A DNA stretch of 64,000 bases from Psychrilyobacter atlanticus DSM 19335 (GCF_000426625.1 NZ_KE384548.1:62001-126000); one strand, 5' to 3'. Shown: positions 36,820 through 45,995, numbered from the stretch's first letter. Notes: a model not told the origin generated them from the letters alone. Numbers and translations: made by a program.

Positions 36820-38901
36820 ATGGACCTAAGAAAATTTTTATATAAAGGTGATGATTTAGGAGTTACTTTTAAAGAAGATGGAACCACAAAAATAAAGGTT
36901 TGGGCTCCTAATGTAAAAAACATTATTTTAAATTTATACTCTAAATATGATTCACAGAGACTTATTTTTTCTAAAAATATGACTAAACTAGAGGAAGATG
37001 TCTGGAGTATTATTTTAAAGGAGAGGGAAACAGGTTATTTAAATCTGGATAAATTTTTTTATGATTTTAAAGTGAAACATTTTGACGGCACTGAAAAATA
37101 TGCTTTGGACCCCTATGCTAAGTCCATGGCAAGTTTTTCACCAGACGAAGACATAGATAATATAGGGAGAGGGGCCATAATATCTATGGACTCAGAAGAA
37201 GCAGGAAAGAAGCCAACTAGTATTGGAATATCTAACCTGGGGTCCCCTACAGATATGGTAGCCTATGAGATCCATATAAGAGATTTTACCATAGGTATAA
37301 ACATGAAAGATGCAGGTACCTTTAAGGCTTTTTATGAATATGACAAAGGGATAGAACACTTAAAGGAGTTAGGAGTTACCCATGTTCAGTTTTTACCTAT
37401 ACAAAATTATTTTACCGTAGATGAAGGAAATAAAAAATATAATGAGTTGGGATCATCATATAATTGGGGATATGATCCCCATAATTACTTTACACCTGAA
37501 GGCTGGTTAGCTGCAGATGCTGAAAATCCATATGGCCGAATCAAAGAGCTGCGAAATTTAGTGAATAAACTCCATGAAAATGGAATTGGAGTTATCATGG
37601 ATGTAGTTTATAATCATACCTATAATTGGGATATATTTGAAAACTTAACACCGGGATCTTATTATCGTATGTTTGGTGAAAGTATCTCTGGAGGAACAGG
37701 AGCAGGACCTACTTTAGAAAGTCGAAACCCCATGGTAAGAAAATTAATTATTGATTCAATAAGATTTTTTATAGATGAATATGGGATAGACGGATTTAGA
37801 TTTGACCTTATGGGATTTATAGATATAGAGACTATGATAGAGATAAGGAAAGCTGTAGGAGATAATATAATATTACAAGGAGAAGCTTGGAATTTCACCG
37901 ATCTTCCTATCAATGAAGCTCCTGTAAAGGGGCATATAGCCAATTACCCCCACAGGATAAATTTAGCTGTCTTCAATGATAGTACCAGAGATTCCTACTT
38001 AGGGAAAATTCATGAAAAAGGGTTTGTTCAGGGTAATTATGATTTTCCAATTACAGATATATGCAGAGCTGGAATTATAGGAAATATAATAGATTATTAC
38101 AATAAATCAGTAAGTATAGATCTTTACCATAGATTTGCCTATTCTCCCAATGAAACTTTGCAGTATCTTTCAATTCACGATGGTTTCACCCTTTGGGATA
38201 AGATTAATCTATCCTATGATGGAACTATGATAGAAAGAGCTCGTCTTGTAAAATTTAGTTTAGGTATGCTCTTTACCTCTCAAGGAAAGGTAATCATCCA
38301 GGGTGGAACAGAGATCGGTCTTACAAAGCCCCTAGGAGACAGACAGCAGCCAAAAGATCCAGAATCAGATAGAGCTCATACATCGGAATTTATCAATTTT
38401 GATGATGATATTGGAAATATAACCCACTACCATGAAAATAGTTACTCCTCCTCTGATTTTGTCAATAAAATAAGGTGGAGAAGGAAGGAAAATGCTTTAT
38501 TTAAAGGAATAAATGATTATTGCAGTGGTTTAATAAAATTAAGAAGGTGTGCTAATGCCTTTAGGTATTCAACTTCAGAAAATATTAAAAAAGGATTGAA
38601 ATTTATATTGGTTGATGATTTTAATGCTTACAGGGTAATAGCTTATACTTTGGATAATACTATAGAATATAATTATGGAGCTGGGATAGAGAGAATTCCA
38701 TACAGTAAATTTTTGGTTGTACACAACGCTTCCTTTGAAACTTTAAATTTAAAAGATGAAGAGTTTTTGGAAGGTATGGATATTTTAGTAGACTCAGGAA
38801 ATGCAGGTATAACTCCAATAAAAGATACAGAGATAGTGGTAAAGGATGGCTCGTTAGCAATTACAGGAAATACAACGGTAGTTTTAGGAGTTAGGGAATA
38901 G
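36820..38901 (+). CDS. pulA: Type I pullulanase (GH13)
   Basis: 693 residues. The N-terminal CBM48 (VTFKEDGTTKIKVWAPNVKNIIL) precedes a GH13 barrel. YNWGYDPHNYFTPEGW is the pullulanase signature; DVVYNHTY, DGFRFDLMGF (nucleophile Asp), LQGEAW (acid Glu) and SIHDGFTLWD follow. It hydrolyses alpha-1,6 branches in glycogen or pullulan. There is no signal peptide, so it acts in the cytosol, probably on stored glycogen or imported dextrins. SD gggaggcag. Confidence 0.93.
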   Translation: MDLRKFLYKGDDLGVTFKEDGTTKIKVWAPNVKNIILNLYSKYDSQRLIFSKNMTKLEEDVWSIILKERETGYLNLDKFFYDFKVKHFDGTEKYALDPYAKSMASFSPDEDIDNIGRGAIISMDSEEAGKKPTSIGISNLGSPTDMVAYEIHIRDFTIGINMKDAGTFKAFYEYDKGIEHLKELGVTHVQFLPIQNYFTVDEGNKKYNELGSSYNWGYDPHNYFTPEGWLAADAENPYGRIKELRNLVNKLHENGIGVIMDVVYNHTYNWDIFENLTPGSYYRMFGESISGGTGAGPTLESRNPMVRKLIIDSIRFFIDEYGIDGFRFDLMGFIDIETMIEIRKAVGDNIILQGEAWNFTDLPINEAPVKGHIANYPHRINLAVFNDSTRDSYLGKIHEKGFVQGNYDFPITDICRAGIIGNIIDYYNKSVSIDLYHRFAYSPNETLQYLSIHDGFTLWDKINLSYDGTMIERARLVKFSLGMLFTSQGKVIIQGGTEIGLTKPLGDRQQPKDPESDRAHTSEFINFDDDIGNITHYHENSYSSSDFVNKIRWRRKENALFKGINDYCSGLIKLRRCANAFRYSTSENIKKGLKFILVDDFNAYRVIAYTLDNTIEYNYGAGIERIPYSKFLVVHNASFETLNLKDEEFLEGMDILVDSGNAGITPIKDTEIVVKDGSLAITGNTTVVLGVRE

Positions 38902-38941
38902 AAATCAAAAAGGAGCTGTAATTACAGCTCCTTTTTGATTT
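38902..38941. terminator. Bidirectional terminator between pulA and the transpeptidase gene
   Basis: Perfect 40-base palindrome with AGGAGCTGTAATTACAGCTC at the centre, flanked by A and T runs. Confidence 0.9.
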
Positions 38942-38962
38942 AATATGTAATTTTGTATAAAT

Positions 38963-39604
38963 TTAGAAGTTCATATAGAACTTTGTTTTTTTCTGATAAT
39001 TGTTTAAATCCCCATTGATATAAACAATGCTTCCACCTTTAATACTATTGATCAAATCTTTACTGAGATCTAGAGGAACAGCTGGACATCCCCAGCTTCT
39101 ACCCAATCTTCCATTTTTATTTATAAATGATTCTGTAGCATATTTTGCCCCATGAATAACTATATTTCTTTCCCTGGCCTTGTCATTGATGCCTTTTTCT
39201 AACCCATCTAATCTCATAGAATATCCATTAGACCCCATATAGGTATTAGAAGTTTTAAAAAATCCAACTGAACTTTGAAGAGAATCTATATTGTTTGAAA
39301 AATTTTTAGCAAATTCCCCTCCAGTATTTTTACCGTGGGAAACATAGGTATCAAAAATAATTTTTTCTTTTTTTAGGTCGATAACAAACAACCTTTTTTC
39401 ATTGGCTGATTTTGTATAGTCAATGATGGTTAGAACTTCTTTATTTTTTGTATCAATCTCAGATAGCCCTTCAAGAGCCCTGTTTAAAACTTTTTTATCC
39501 AACCTTGGTGTATCTAATTTTTTATATAGGTTCTTATCGATAAGAGTACTGAAACTCAGACTATAAACGAGAAAAATAGATATAAATAATATTAATTTTT
39601 TCAT
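38963..39604 (-). CDS. L,D-transpeptidase catalytic-domain protein
   Basis: 213 residues with a signal peptide MKKLILFISIFLVYSLSFS. The catalytic part HGAKYATESFINKNGRLGRS followed by WGCPAVPLD carries the conserved His and the Cys nucleophile of the YkuD_2 (murein L,D-transpeptidase catalytic domain) family. It likely acts in the periplasm on peptidoglycan cross-links or lipoprotein attachment. Monocistronic, convergent with pulA. Confidence 0.85.
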   Translation of the reverse strand: MKKLILFISIFLVYSLSFSTLIDKNLYKKLDTPRLDKKVLNRALEGLSEIDTKNKEVLTIIDYTKSANEKRLFVIDLKKEKIIFDTYVSHGKNTGGEFAKNFSNNIDSLQSSVGFFKTSNTYMGSNGYSMRLDGLEKGINDKARERNIVIHGAKYATESFINKNGRLGRSWGCPAVPLDLSKDLINSIKGGSIVYINGDLNNYQKKTKFYMNF

Positions 39605-39740
39605 CTTGCCTCCCAGTGTTAAATTAAATTATATGGTTATTAATTATACCACAAAAATAACATAAATGATAGAAATCGATTTTTGTTAAACTTACATTTT
39701 CATGTTATACTGAAAAAAATAGATTTAATAGGAGGAAAAT

Positions 39741-40229
39741 ATGACATTTAAAGAACTTTTTGAGGTAGGACAAACATTTGAAAACTATATAGAAATGGCT
39801 ACTCAGAGTGAAAGGAATAGAATTCCTAAAAATTATTCCAGAATAGAACTGCCGGTAGATCTAATTGATGAAATCAACGAGATTCAAGAAGAGGTCTATA
39901 TCTTGGCTAGTGGTGAGATGTGGTGCCCGGATTGCCAATTAAATATAACTGTGGCTAAAAAATTAACTGAAATCAATGACAATATCAAACTTTCTATAAT
40001 ATCTATGGGAAGAGGTAGAAAATATTTAATGCCTCTGCTTAATTTAGAGGAATTTAAAATACCTACAATGGTTATTTTAGATAAAAATTTTAATCAGTTA
40101 GGATTATTTTTAGAACAGCCTAAAAATGCAAAAAAATTAGAAGAAAATGCCGAAAATAAATTATTTTATCTTAAGGGAAACTTCCTAACTGACACTGCTA
40201 GAGAATTGATCTTATCGATGAAGGGATAA
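39741..40229 (+). CDS. Thioredoxin-fold protein with WCPDC motif
   Basis: 162 residues, no signal peptide, so cytosolic. YILASGEMWCPDCQLNITVAKKL (about residues 54-76) carries the redox-active CPDC pair at the N-end of helix 1, as in the thioredoxin_9-like family. IPTMVILDKNFNQLG contains the cis-Pro. It may reduce disulfides or transfer thiol; partners unknown. It lies 3 bases ahead of a lipoprotein gene, so the two are co-transcribed. Confidence 0.82.
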   Translation: MTFKELFEVGQTFENYIEMATQSERNRIPKNYSRIELPVDLIDEINEIQEEVYILASGEMWCPDCQLNITVAKKLTEINDNIKLSIISMGRGRKYLMPLLNLEEFKIPTMVILDKNFNQLGLFLEQPKNAKKLEENAENKLFYLKGNFLTDTARELILSMKG

Positions 40230-40232
40230 ACT

Positions 40233-40898
40233 ATGAAAAATTTAATATTTATGGTTTTAATAAGTTTATCTATTCTCTCCTGTAACCTTATAGAAAACAA
40301 GAAAGAAACAACCTATCAAGAAAAAAGCAATATCTATGAGATTAATTGGGTAGTTCCGAAAACATCATACCCAGAAATAAATAAAGAGATAAGAAGATCA
40401 CTGAAAGAATCCCAGGCAGACATCATAAAAACCGCTAAAGAGTTTCATGAAGAATTACTAAAAAATAACGAGACTTCATCCCTTCTTCCCTATGAATTGA
40501 AAGGGAGTTATGAAGTTATAGAAAATGATTTGGATATCTACTCACTTATCTATAAAACCTATTTTTATACAGGGGGAGCCCATGGAATAGAAGGATACAC
40601 TGTATATAATATATCTAAAGATACCAATAAACCTGTTAAATTAGAGGAGCTGATAGGTAAAGATTATAAGAAAAAGATAATAGGAAAAATAAATAAAGTA
40701 ATAGATGAAAATAATCTTTTAAAAGATGAAAATCCAAAAAAAATTAGTTATTTTGTAGATAAAATAACTAATTTAGAGGGAACAAGCTTTTATTTCCAAG
40801 GGAAAAATCTGGTTATTTTATTTCCAGAATATGTAATCACTCCATATTCAAGTGGAAAAATCACCTTTAAATTTCCCTTATATAAAATTTTAGATTAA
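40233..40898 (+). CDS. Lipoprotein with DUF3298/PdaC-like domain
   Basis: 221 residues. The signal sequence MKNLIFMVLISLSILSC has a lipobox with Cys17. The following domain has IYEINWVVPKTSYPEINKEI and YKTYFYTGGAHGIEGYTVYNI, the GGAHG stretch being typical of DUF3298/DUF4163 domains (also in RsiV and PdaC). These are extracytoplasmic domains of uncertain ligand. It is co-transcribed with the thioredoxin-like gene. Confidence 0.78.
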   Translation: MKNLIFMVLISLSILSCNLIENKKETTYQEKSNIYEINWVVPKTSYPEINKEIRRSLKESQADIIKTAKEFHEELLKNNETSSLLPYELKGSYEVIENDLDIYSLIYKTYFYTGGAHGIEGYTVYNISKDTNKPVKLEELIGKDYKKKIIGKINKVIDENNLLKDENPKKISYFVDKITNLEGTSFYFQGKNLVILFPEYVITPYSSGKITFKFPLYKILD

Positions 40899-41036
40899 AA
40901 CATTAATTTTTTCTTAGATATATGGTAAAATAGAACCTCATAATTTAATTATTTCTTGAAAACCTTAGTATAATATGTTATATTTAATTGTAGATAACAT
41001 CTAACTTTTTTGAAAGATAGTTATGGAGGGGTACAC

Positions 41037-41093
41037 ATGATCTCATGGATTAAAAGAATTTTAAAAATAAAAATAAAAATAAAAAAAATATAA
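41037..41093 (+). CDS. 18-residue cationic amphipathic peptide
   Basis: A short gene with an excellent SD (GGAGGGG, 5 bases before ATG), followed 20 bases later by a strong hairpin terminator. The product is MISWIKRILKIKIKIKKI: net charge about +8, alternating Lys/Ile at the end and an N-terminal Trp, like short membrane-active peptides or type I toxins. It fills an otherwise empty 250-base gap. Translation is not proven; the A-rich coding part could be a chance frame. Confidence 0.5.
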   Translation: MISWIKRILKIKIKIKKI

Positions 41094-41112
41094 ATAGCTT
41101 GTAAAAAAAATT

Positions 41113-41142
41113 AAGAGAGAGGGTTTTCCCCTCTCATTTTTT
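41113..41142. terminator. Terminator between the small peptide gene and the D-amino-acid enzyme gene
   Basis: GAGAGAGGG/CCCCTCTC stem with a T run (and A run opposite); serves both convergent genes. Confidence 0.8.
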
Positions 41143-41149
41143 AGTTAAA

Positions 41150-42271
41150 TTAATATATTTTTGGCTTTTTAGAGTTCCCTCTGATATCTACCTCTATTAA
41201 ACGTTCTATCTTTTTGTCTCGATAACCAATCATATAGCTGGTCATATTTGCAGCAGAACAGCTATGATTAGGGATTATCTCTATTTTTGAGCCTATCTTT
41301 AGATTTGTTTGCCCGTTAATTTTAACTTTAGCAACTTCCTCTGAAAGACCGGTAATTAGAAGCTCTGGATGACCCTTTACAGTCCCAAATCCCTCGATAA
41401 GTGAACTACCGTGTGCTCCTTTATCTAAACCTAAACATTTACTTCCACAATCTAAAATAAACAAATTTTCAGTTGGATGGGAAACAATAGTAGCCATAAC
41501 CGTAAGGGAGCACTCCTCCACTGTAGCTGCTCCTAATGCTACTTGTATAGCATCACAGAATACATAATTTCCAGGTCTAGAGGCTGTTATATATGGTGAC
41601 TTTATAGCTTCAGAGAATGTAGGTGTGGTTCCTGTGGCTACAATATCACATTGGTAGTTTGATTTTTTTAGATTTTCAACTGCCATCTCAGTGGAACTAA
41701 CCTCCATCTCGATTATAGAACCTACTTCTTCCTTTCCTAAAACTCCATAAACCTGGCCTGTATGTGTACAAATACCTGAAAATTTTAAATTTTTATAACT
41801 ATCTATTATTTTTACTGCTGAAACTACGTTATCAGCTTCTACTCCAAACCTTCCTAACCCTGAATCTAAGATGAGAAGGTACTTTATTTCATCACTACCT
41901 AAAGCTTGTGAGATCTCTCTAGCTCCCTCTTTTCCATCAAGGGCAATGTAGACCTCAGCTTTCTTTTTTAATTGAATTATCCTCTCTATATTGGCCTTCC
42001 CTAAAACCGGATAAGCTAACATTACTTTTTTTACACCGGATTTTTCAACTACAGCTTCTGCTTCATCGATGGTTCCTGTGAGTACACCGGTAGCTCCTGC
42101 TTCTACCTGCATTCTGGTTATCTCTGTACTTTTATGAGTTTTGAGCATAGGCCATAACTGTGTTTCAGCTTCATCGGCTAATCTTTGAAAATTTTTAATA
42201 TTTCCTTCTAAAATATCTAAATTCAGTAAAAAACAAGGTGTCGTTAAACTGTTTATGTTCATAATTTTCAT
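41150..42271 (-). CDS. Alanine-racemase-fold PLP enzyme (D-threonine aldolase / D-serine dehydratase type)
   Basis: 373 residues of fold-type III. The PLP lysine lies in WPMLKTHKSTEI (about residues 42-53), then LDSGLGRFGVEA and RPGNYVFCDA. The C-terminal IIPNHSCSAANM carries the His and Cys that bind the metal in the eukaryotic-type D-serine dehydratase and D-threonine aldolase. It likely degrades a D-hydroxy-amino acid. A divergently transcribed HTH-cupin gene with an intervening dyad suggests local control. Confidence 0.85.
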   Translation of the reverse strand: MKIMNINSLTTPCFLLNLDILEGNIKNFQRLADEAETQLWPMLKTHKSTEITRMQVEAGATGVLTGTIDEAEAVVEKSGVKKVMLAYPVLGKANIERIIQLKKKAEVYIALDGKEGAREISQALGSDEIKYLLILDSGLGRFGVEADNVVSAVKIIDSYKNLKFSGICTHTGQVYGVLGKEEVGSIIEMEVSSTEMAVENLKKSNYQCDIVATGTTPTFSEAIKSPYITASRPGNYVFCDAIQVALGAATVEECSLTVMATIVSHPTENLFILDCGSKCLGLDKGAHGSSLIEGFGTVKGHPELLITGLSEEVAKVKINGQTNLKIGSKIEIIPNHSCSAANMTSYMIGYRDKKIERLIEVDIRGNSKKPKIY

Positions 42272-42288
42272 CTCCCAAATTAAATGTG

Positions 42289-42324
42289 ATTAAATATAAT
42301 GTAATTAGTTTAATTATATTTAAT
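42289..42324. promoter_or_regulatory. Dyad operator between the divergent genes
   Basis: ATTAAATATAA (42289-42299) is an exact inverted copy of TTATATTTAAT (42314-42324), 14 bases apart, in the gap between the enzyme and regulator genes. Confidence 0.5.
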
Positions 42325-42436
42325 GAATTATAGTCTAAAAGATGTTTTTTTACAACTATCTTTTAAATTTAATTTTCATTGTTGAGTATATTTTTATGAT
42401 ATAATATTTTATAGATGGTTATATTTGGAGGGGAAA

Positions 42437-42991
42437 GTGAGCGGTATAAATATTGGGAATAAGATAAAAGAATTTAGAAATTTAAGGGGAATGAGCTTAA
42501 AATCACTGGCAGAGGTAACGGAAGTTTCGTCATCTCTTCTGAGTCAGATAGAAAAAGGGAGTGCTAATCCATCGATCAATACAATAAAAAATATATCGGA
42601 AAAATTAGATATTCCTCTATTTTTATTTTTTAAGGAGGATGCTCCGAAAGATGATTTTATAGTAAGAAAGGATAGCAGAAAAAGGATGACATTTTCAAAA
42701 GAAGAGGGAATATCCTATGAACTTCTCACTTCTGACCTTTCAGGAAGTATTGAGTTTATGATCCTTACCCTGACTTCGGGGATGGAGTCCTCTGAAAAAA
42801 GAAGGGAACACAAGGGGGAAGAGGTAGCGTATATATTGGAAGGAGAAGTCTCCTTAGATTTAGAAGGGGATAATTTTACACTGTTCCAAGGAGATAGCGC
42901 CAAGATAAATTCATATATGAAACATAGATGGAAAAATAACGGGGAAAAAACCGTTAAGATAATTTTTGCTATCAACCCTCCGTGTTTTTAA
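42437..42991 (+). CDS. XRE-type HTH-cupin transcriptional regulator
   Basis: About 184 residues. I prefer the GTG start at 42437, 5 bases after GGAGGGG, over a TTG at 42425 that overlaps this SD. The HTH is IGNKIKEFRNLRGMSLKSLAE followed by SSSLLSQIEKGSANPSINT. The C-terminal cupin has HKGEEVAYILEGEVSLDL and GDSAKINSYMKHRWKNNG. Such MerR-unrelated cupin regulators (PuuR/SutR type) usually control a neighbouring catabolic gene, here the PLP enzyme. Confidence 0.88.
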   Translation: MSGINIGNKIKEFRNLRGMSLKSLAEVTEVSSSLLSQIEKGSANPSINTIKNISEKLDIPLFLFFKEDAPKDDFIVRKDSRKRMTFSKEEGISYELLTSDLSGSIEFMILTLTSGMESSEKRREHKGEEVAYILEGEVSLDLEGDNFTLFQGDSAKINSYMKHRWKNNGEKTVKIIFAINPPCF

Positions 42992-43005
42992 AGTTAGATA
43001 AAAAA

Positions 43006-43020
43006 GCAATGTGATGTTGC
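43006..43020. repeat. Degenerate candidate parS
   Basis: GCAATGTGATGTTGC: the consensus with both C of the two CG steps changed to T. The flanking CATCTATGAACACAATTCAA resembles the flank of copy 3. Confidence 0.45.
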
Positions 43021-43068
43021 ATCTATGAACACAATTCAAATTTTATAATTTTTTAGATTATAAGAATA

Positions 43069-43107
43069 AAAGCCCCCTATAACTTAATTAAGTTATAGGA
43101 GGCTTTT
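43069..43107. terminator. Bidirectional terminator
   Basis: AAAGCCcCCTATAACTTAATT is paired with its inverted copy; serves the HTH-cupin gene and the convergent methyltransferase gene. Confidence 0.85.
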
Positions 43108-43110
43108 GTT

Positions 43111-44058
43111 TTATTCACAAACTAAGATATATCTTTTGAAGCTTCCCTTGGTAACAGCACATCTGTCAACTATCTTAAAACCTGATTTTTCGACCATATA
43201 ATCTAGGTCTTCAAAGGTGATAAGGATCATTTTTTTAGAGATTCGTCTAGCAGTATCTATTATATCCTGCTGTTGGTCTTTTGTAATATGACTGAATAAT
43301 CCATAGGGGATGTCTACTATAGAACTATCATAATTTTCTTTTATTGTATGCATATCCTGGTGGGTAACTCTGGGATCGAGATTAAAAAATCCTAAGTTTC
43401 TTTTGGCATTATTGGTATTTTTTTCACTGATTTCAGTACCCCAAATTTCATAGCCCATAGATAATCCCTCTACAATTGTAGTTCCCACACCACAGCAAGG
43501 ATCAATAATCTTTGTATTTTTATTCCCATTAGCTGCTATATTTACGACACTCTTGGCAACTCTTACACTGAGAGAATTAGAGTAACTGCAAGGTTTTTTT
43601 TCATGGGTAATCCATACGTTATCATTTTTTTCATGGATACCAAAGAACCACTTTTCATTATATTTACCTAAGGCTAAAACTAGTTTAGGAGATTTAATAT
43701 CTGGGATTCCCATAATCCTGTCTCCAATTTCACTTAGATATCGAAATCGTTCATTATAAGGTACATCTGCTTTTAAGGCTTTTATGAATTCCAATCTAAA
43801 ATCATCTAATGTTATTGTATCTTTTTCTAATTTGTTTAAAATATCTTCAAAATCTTCCTCTTCATGAAGAATTTCCAATCGACTTTTAATAAAGGTACTA
43901 TAAGAGGGGTTAAAATCTATATCAGATATTAAAACTTTATCCCTTGGCTCGGTATTAAAAATAGATCTCATCTCTAACATACAAAGTTCTTCTTCAAATG
44001 TAGGATAGTTAATTATATATATAAATTTTTTTGGTTCTTTCATTCTGTTCAACTCCAT
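43111..44058 (-). CDS. TRM11-like SAM-dependent methyltransferase
   Basis: 315 residues. SVRVAKSVVNIAANGNKNTK leads into motif I IIDPCCGVGTTIVEGLSMGYEIWGTE, and DIPYGLFSH is the DPPY-type catalytic motif with Ile at the second position. The family resembles Trm11/THUMP tRNA guanine-N2 methylases, but no clear THUMP domain is seen; the N-terminal 130 residues are divergent. RNA is the likely substrate. Confidence 0.75.
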   Translation of the reverse strand: MELNRMKEPKKFIYIINYPTFEEELCMLEMRSIFNTEPRDKVLISDIDFNPSYSTFIKSRLEILHEEEDFEDILNKLEKDTITLDDFRLEFIKALKADVPYNERFRYLSEIGDRIMGIPDIKSPKLVLALGKYNEKWFFGIHEKNDNVWITHEKKPCSYSNSLSVRVAKSVVNIAANGNKNTKIIDPCCGVGTTIVEGLSMGYEIWGTEISEKNTNNAKRNLGFFNLDPRVTHQDMHTIKENYDSSIVDIPYGLFSHITKDQQQDIIDTARRISKKMILITFEDLDYMVEKSGFKIVDRCAVTKGSFKRYILVCE

Positions 44059-44116
44059 TTGGGTTAATGTCCCATCGCTTTTTATTTGTATAGTATTATA
44101 TCATAGAAATAAAAAA

Positions 44117-44140
44117 AGAGCTTTTAATAAAAAAGCTCTA
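44117..44140 (-). terminator. Terminator after the alarmone synthetase gene
   Basis: Minus strand AGAGCTTTT/AAAAGCTCT followed by seven T. Confidence 0.8.
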
Positions 44141-44156
44141 ATCTATAAAATATATC

Positions 44157-44936
44157 TTATTTAAATTTTAGGTCAAGTTCCCTTCTACCGCTGTTTCCCA
44201 CTTCAGATTTTAATTTTTTTATAAACATTCCCATCTCATCAGCACTTCCGGCAATTCTGTTAAAAATAGCAAGGTATTCAGTGAGGATAGGATTATCTGT
44301 ATCATAGGGATATCTGATGATATGATCTATCTCACTCCAAGCCTCTTCAAATACTGTTCTGGCTTGGATTTCTATAAAGGTTTCTTTAGATTTTGAGATA
44401 TGGGCTCCAATGAGGTAGTGCACAGATCTATAACCGTACTCTCTTATGATAACTTCACAGTCGATATCTTTTAATTGATCCTCTAAATTTTCCATGTTGT
44501 AATCACCACGTCTCACATTTAGCTGTGGGATCTCTTTGGTTTCCCAAATATCCGTGATATTTTTATGTAAATTTATCCAGTCGTCTTTGAATAGGTGTAA
44601 AACTCTTATACCGATTAAATCGGTAACTATTTTTATATAGTTAGTTACGTTGATATTTAGGTCATTATACTTTTTACCTTTTCTAATAATTTTTTCAACT
44701 AGATGGCTGGGTTCTTTGACCCTTCTTCTCACAGAATGAACTAAAGGTACATCTATTAATTTAGAAACTATATGTTCGGCTTCTTTTTCTAATAGCGGCA
44801 CAATTTTGCAATAATCAGCATAGATTTCATTTAAATTATCCCACTCCAATCCTGTAGAGGTAAAATATTCATCTGAAATCTCAAAAGTTTTAAAAAACTC
44901 TTCTTTATTTAATTTATGTATTTTTACTTTTTTCAT
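44157..44936 (-). CDS. Small alarmone (ppGpp) synthetase, RelA/SpoT domain
   Basis: 259 residues with only the synthetase domain. HSVRRRVKEPSHLVEKIIRKGKK is the substrate-binding helix, DLIGIRVLHLF carries the catalytic Asp, GYRSVHYLIGAHISKSK is the G-loop and FIEIQARTVFEEAWSEIDH is the closing signature. No HD hydrolase, TGS or ACT domain. It makes (p)ppGpp or pppApp-like nucleotides from GTP/GDP, a stress response role. Divergent from selC. Confidence 0.9.
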   Translation of the reverse strand: MKKVKIHKLNKEEFFKTFEISDEYFTSTGLEWDNLNEIYADYCKIVPLLEKEAEHIVSKLIDVPLVHSVRRRVKEPSHLVEKIIRKGKKYNDLNINVTNYIKIVTDLIGIRVLHLFKDDWINLHKNITDIWETKEIPQLNVRRGDYNMENLEDQLKDIDCEVIIREYGYRSVHYLIGAHISKSKETFIEIQARTVFEEAWSEIDHIIRYPYDTDNPILTEYLAIFNRIAGSADEMGMFIKKLKSEVGNSGRRELDLKFK

Positions 44937-45096
44937 TGTTTTTCACCCCATAATAACTTTTTTTAAATTTATTTGAAGCTAGCCACCCCTTGTTTTATCT
45001 AGCTTTCAGCTTGATGAAACGTCAACTTACAACTAAAGTATAGCATAAATCAAAAAAAAGGGTGCATTTATTTAGATTATGTAGTATAATCTTTTT

Positions 45097-45193
45097 GGAA
45101 GTAGATAGGTAACTGGTGTGCCTACCGGTCTTCAAAACCGAGTTTTGGCGTTTAGTCGTCATGGGTGGGTTCGATTCCCACATACTTCCGCCA
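45097..45193 (+). tRNA. selC: tRNA-Sec (anticodon UCA)
   Basis: 97 bases including encoded CCA. The acceptor is GGAAGTA/TACTTCC. The anticodon stem CGGT/ACCG holds loop CTTCAAA with anticodon TCA. A long variable arm TGGCG/CGTCA follows, then a T arm GTGGG-TTCGATT-CCCAC. The long extra arm, UCA anticodon and extended acceptor/T domain identify Sec tRNA. It shows that the organism can read UGA as selenocysteine. Confidence 0.95.
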
Positions 45194-45210
45194 AATAAAA
45201 TTCCAAACAT

Positions 45211-45300
45211 CCTAAGGGATGTTTTTTTTTTCAAAAAAGTCCCTAAATATTTTTTAGGGACTTTTTCTATAAAATTTATTTTAAATAGATTTTATTTGAA
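45211..45300 (+). repeat. Terminator-bearing repeat, copy 1
   Basis: CCAAACATCCTAAGGGATG, then AAAAGTCCCTAAATATTTTT and TAGGGACTTTTTCTATAAAA. Related to 45915-45995 and 46880-46945. The stem AAGTCCCTAAA/TTTAGGGACTT is a terminator after selC. Confidence 0.75.
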
Positions 45301-45440
45301 AAAAATGAGGTAAAACATTAGATCTATTATTATTATATACACTTGATTTTTTTACCTTTTTAAAGTACTATTTTAAGGAATTATTAAGAATCTTTAAGTT
45401 TTTTAATTTTTAAAAATGATTTATTACATAAGGAGGGTAT

Positions 45441-45884
45441 ATGATTTTTTTAGTAAAAAATGGAGGAACAAAAGAAATTCCAACAGGCTTTTCATGGACA
45501 ACATTCTTTTTTGCTTTTTTACCTGCACTTATAAGAGGTGATATTAAATGGGGACTTGTAATGCTGGTAGGGTCTGTATTTACCAGTGGAATAAGTTCCC
45601 TTGTATTTCCCTTTATCTATAATAAGCTCTATATTAAAAACTTGATAGAAAATGGTTACATACCAAAAACTGAAGAAGATATTGACTTATTAAACCAAAT
45701 GGATATAAGATATCCAAAAGAGGGGAAACAAAAATCAGAAGCTTCTATTATAAATTCGGGAAAAGAAAATAATACAATCCATAGTGCTGATGAACTAAAA
45801 AAATGGATGGAACTTCTTAAAGATGGCAGTATAACTAAAGATGAGTATGAGTCAATAAAAGCAAAAATTCTTCAAAATAATTAG
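45441..45884 (+). CDS. Membrane protein with C-terminal SHOCT domain
   Basis: 147 residues. The N-terminal half has two hydrophobic segments (GFSWTTFFFAFLPALIRGD and WGLVMLVGSVFTSGISSLVF) resembling DUF2628-type small membrane domains. After a linker, ELKKWMELLKDGSITKDEYE followed by SIKAKIL is a SHOCT oligomerisation motif. Function unknown. SD aaggaggg. It lies between two copies of a terminator-bearing repeat. Confidence 0.75.
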   Translation: MIFLVKNGGTKEIPTGFSWTTFFFAFLPALIRGDIKWGLVMLVGSVFTSGISSLVFPFIYNKLYIKNLIENGYIPKTEEDIDLLNQMDIRYPKEGKQKSEASIINSGKENNTIHSADELKKWMELLKDGSITKDEYESIKAKILQNN

Positions 45885-45914
45885 ACATTATGACTAGGAA
45901 AGATTCTACAAAAT

Positions 45915-45995
45915 AAAATTCTAAACATCCTATATGGATGTGAAAAAAAGTCCCTAAATATTTTTTAGGGGCTTTTTTTATAAGGTTTATTTTAC
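45915..45995 (+). repeat. Terminator-bearing repeat, copy 2
   Basis: AATTCTAAACATCCTATATG, AAAGTCCCTAAATATTTTTT and ATAAGGTTTATTTTACTATT match copy 1 with few changes. It runs into the 3' end of the convergent MerR gene. Confidence 0.7.

Larger units (their letters stand above)
44937..45440. other. Intergenic region holding selC
   Basis: Contains the Sec tRNA gene (45097-45193) and a terminator cluster (45211-45275). The remaining 160 bases are AT-rich with no further feature seen. Confidence 0.7.

Noticed and set aside
40899-41030. Extra ORF before the 18-residue peptide
   Set aside because: Only promoter-like AT-rich sequence; no SD-linked start.
45022-45313. Open frames crossing 45097-45193 on both strands
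   Set aside because: They overlap the tRNA-Sec gene; no protein support.
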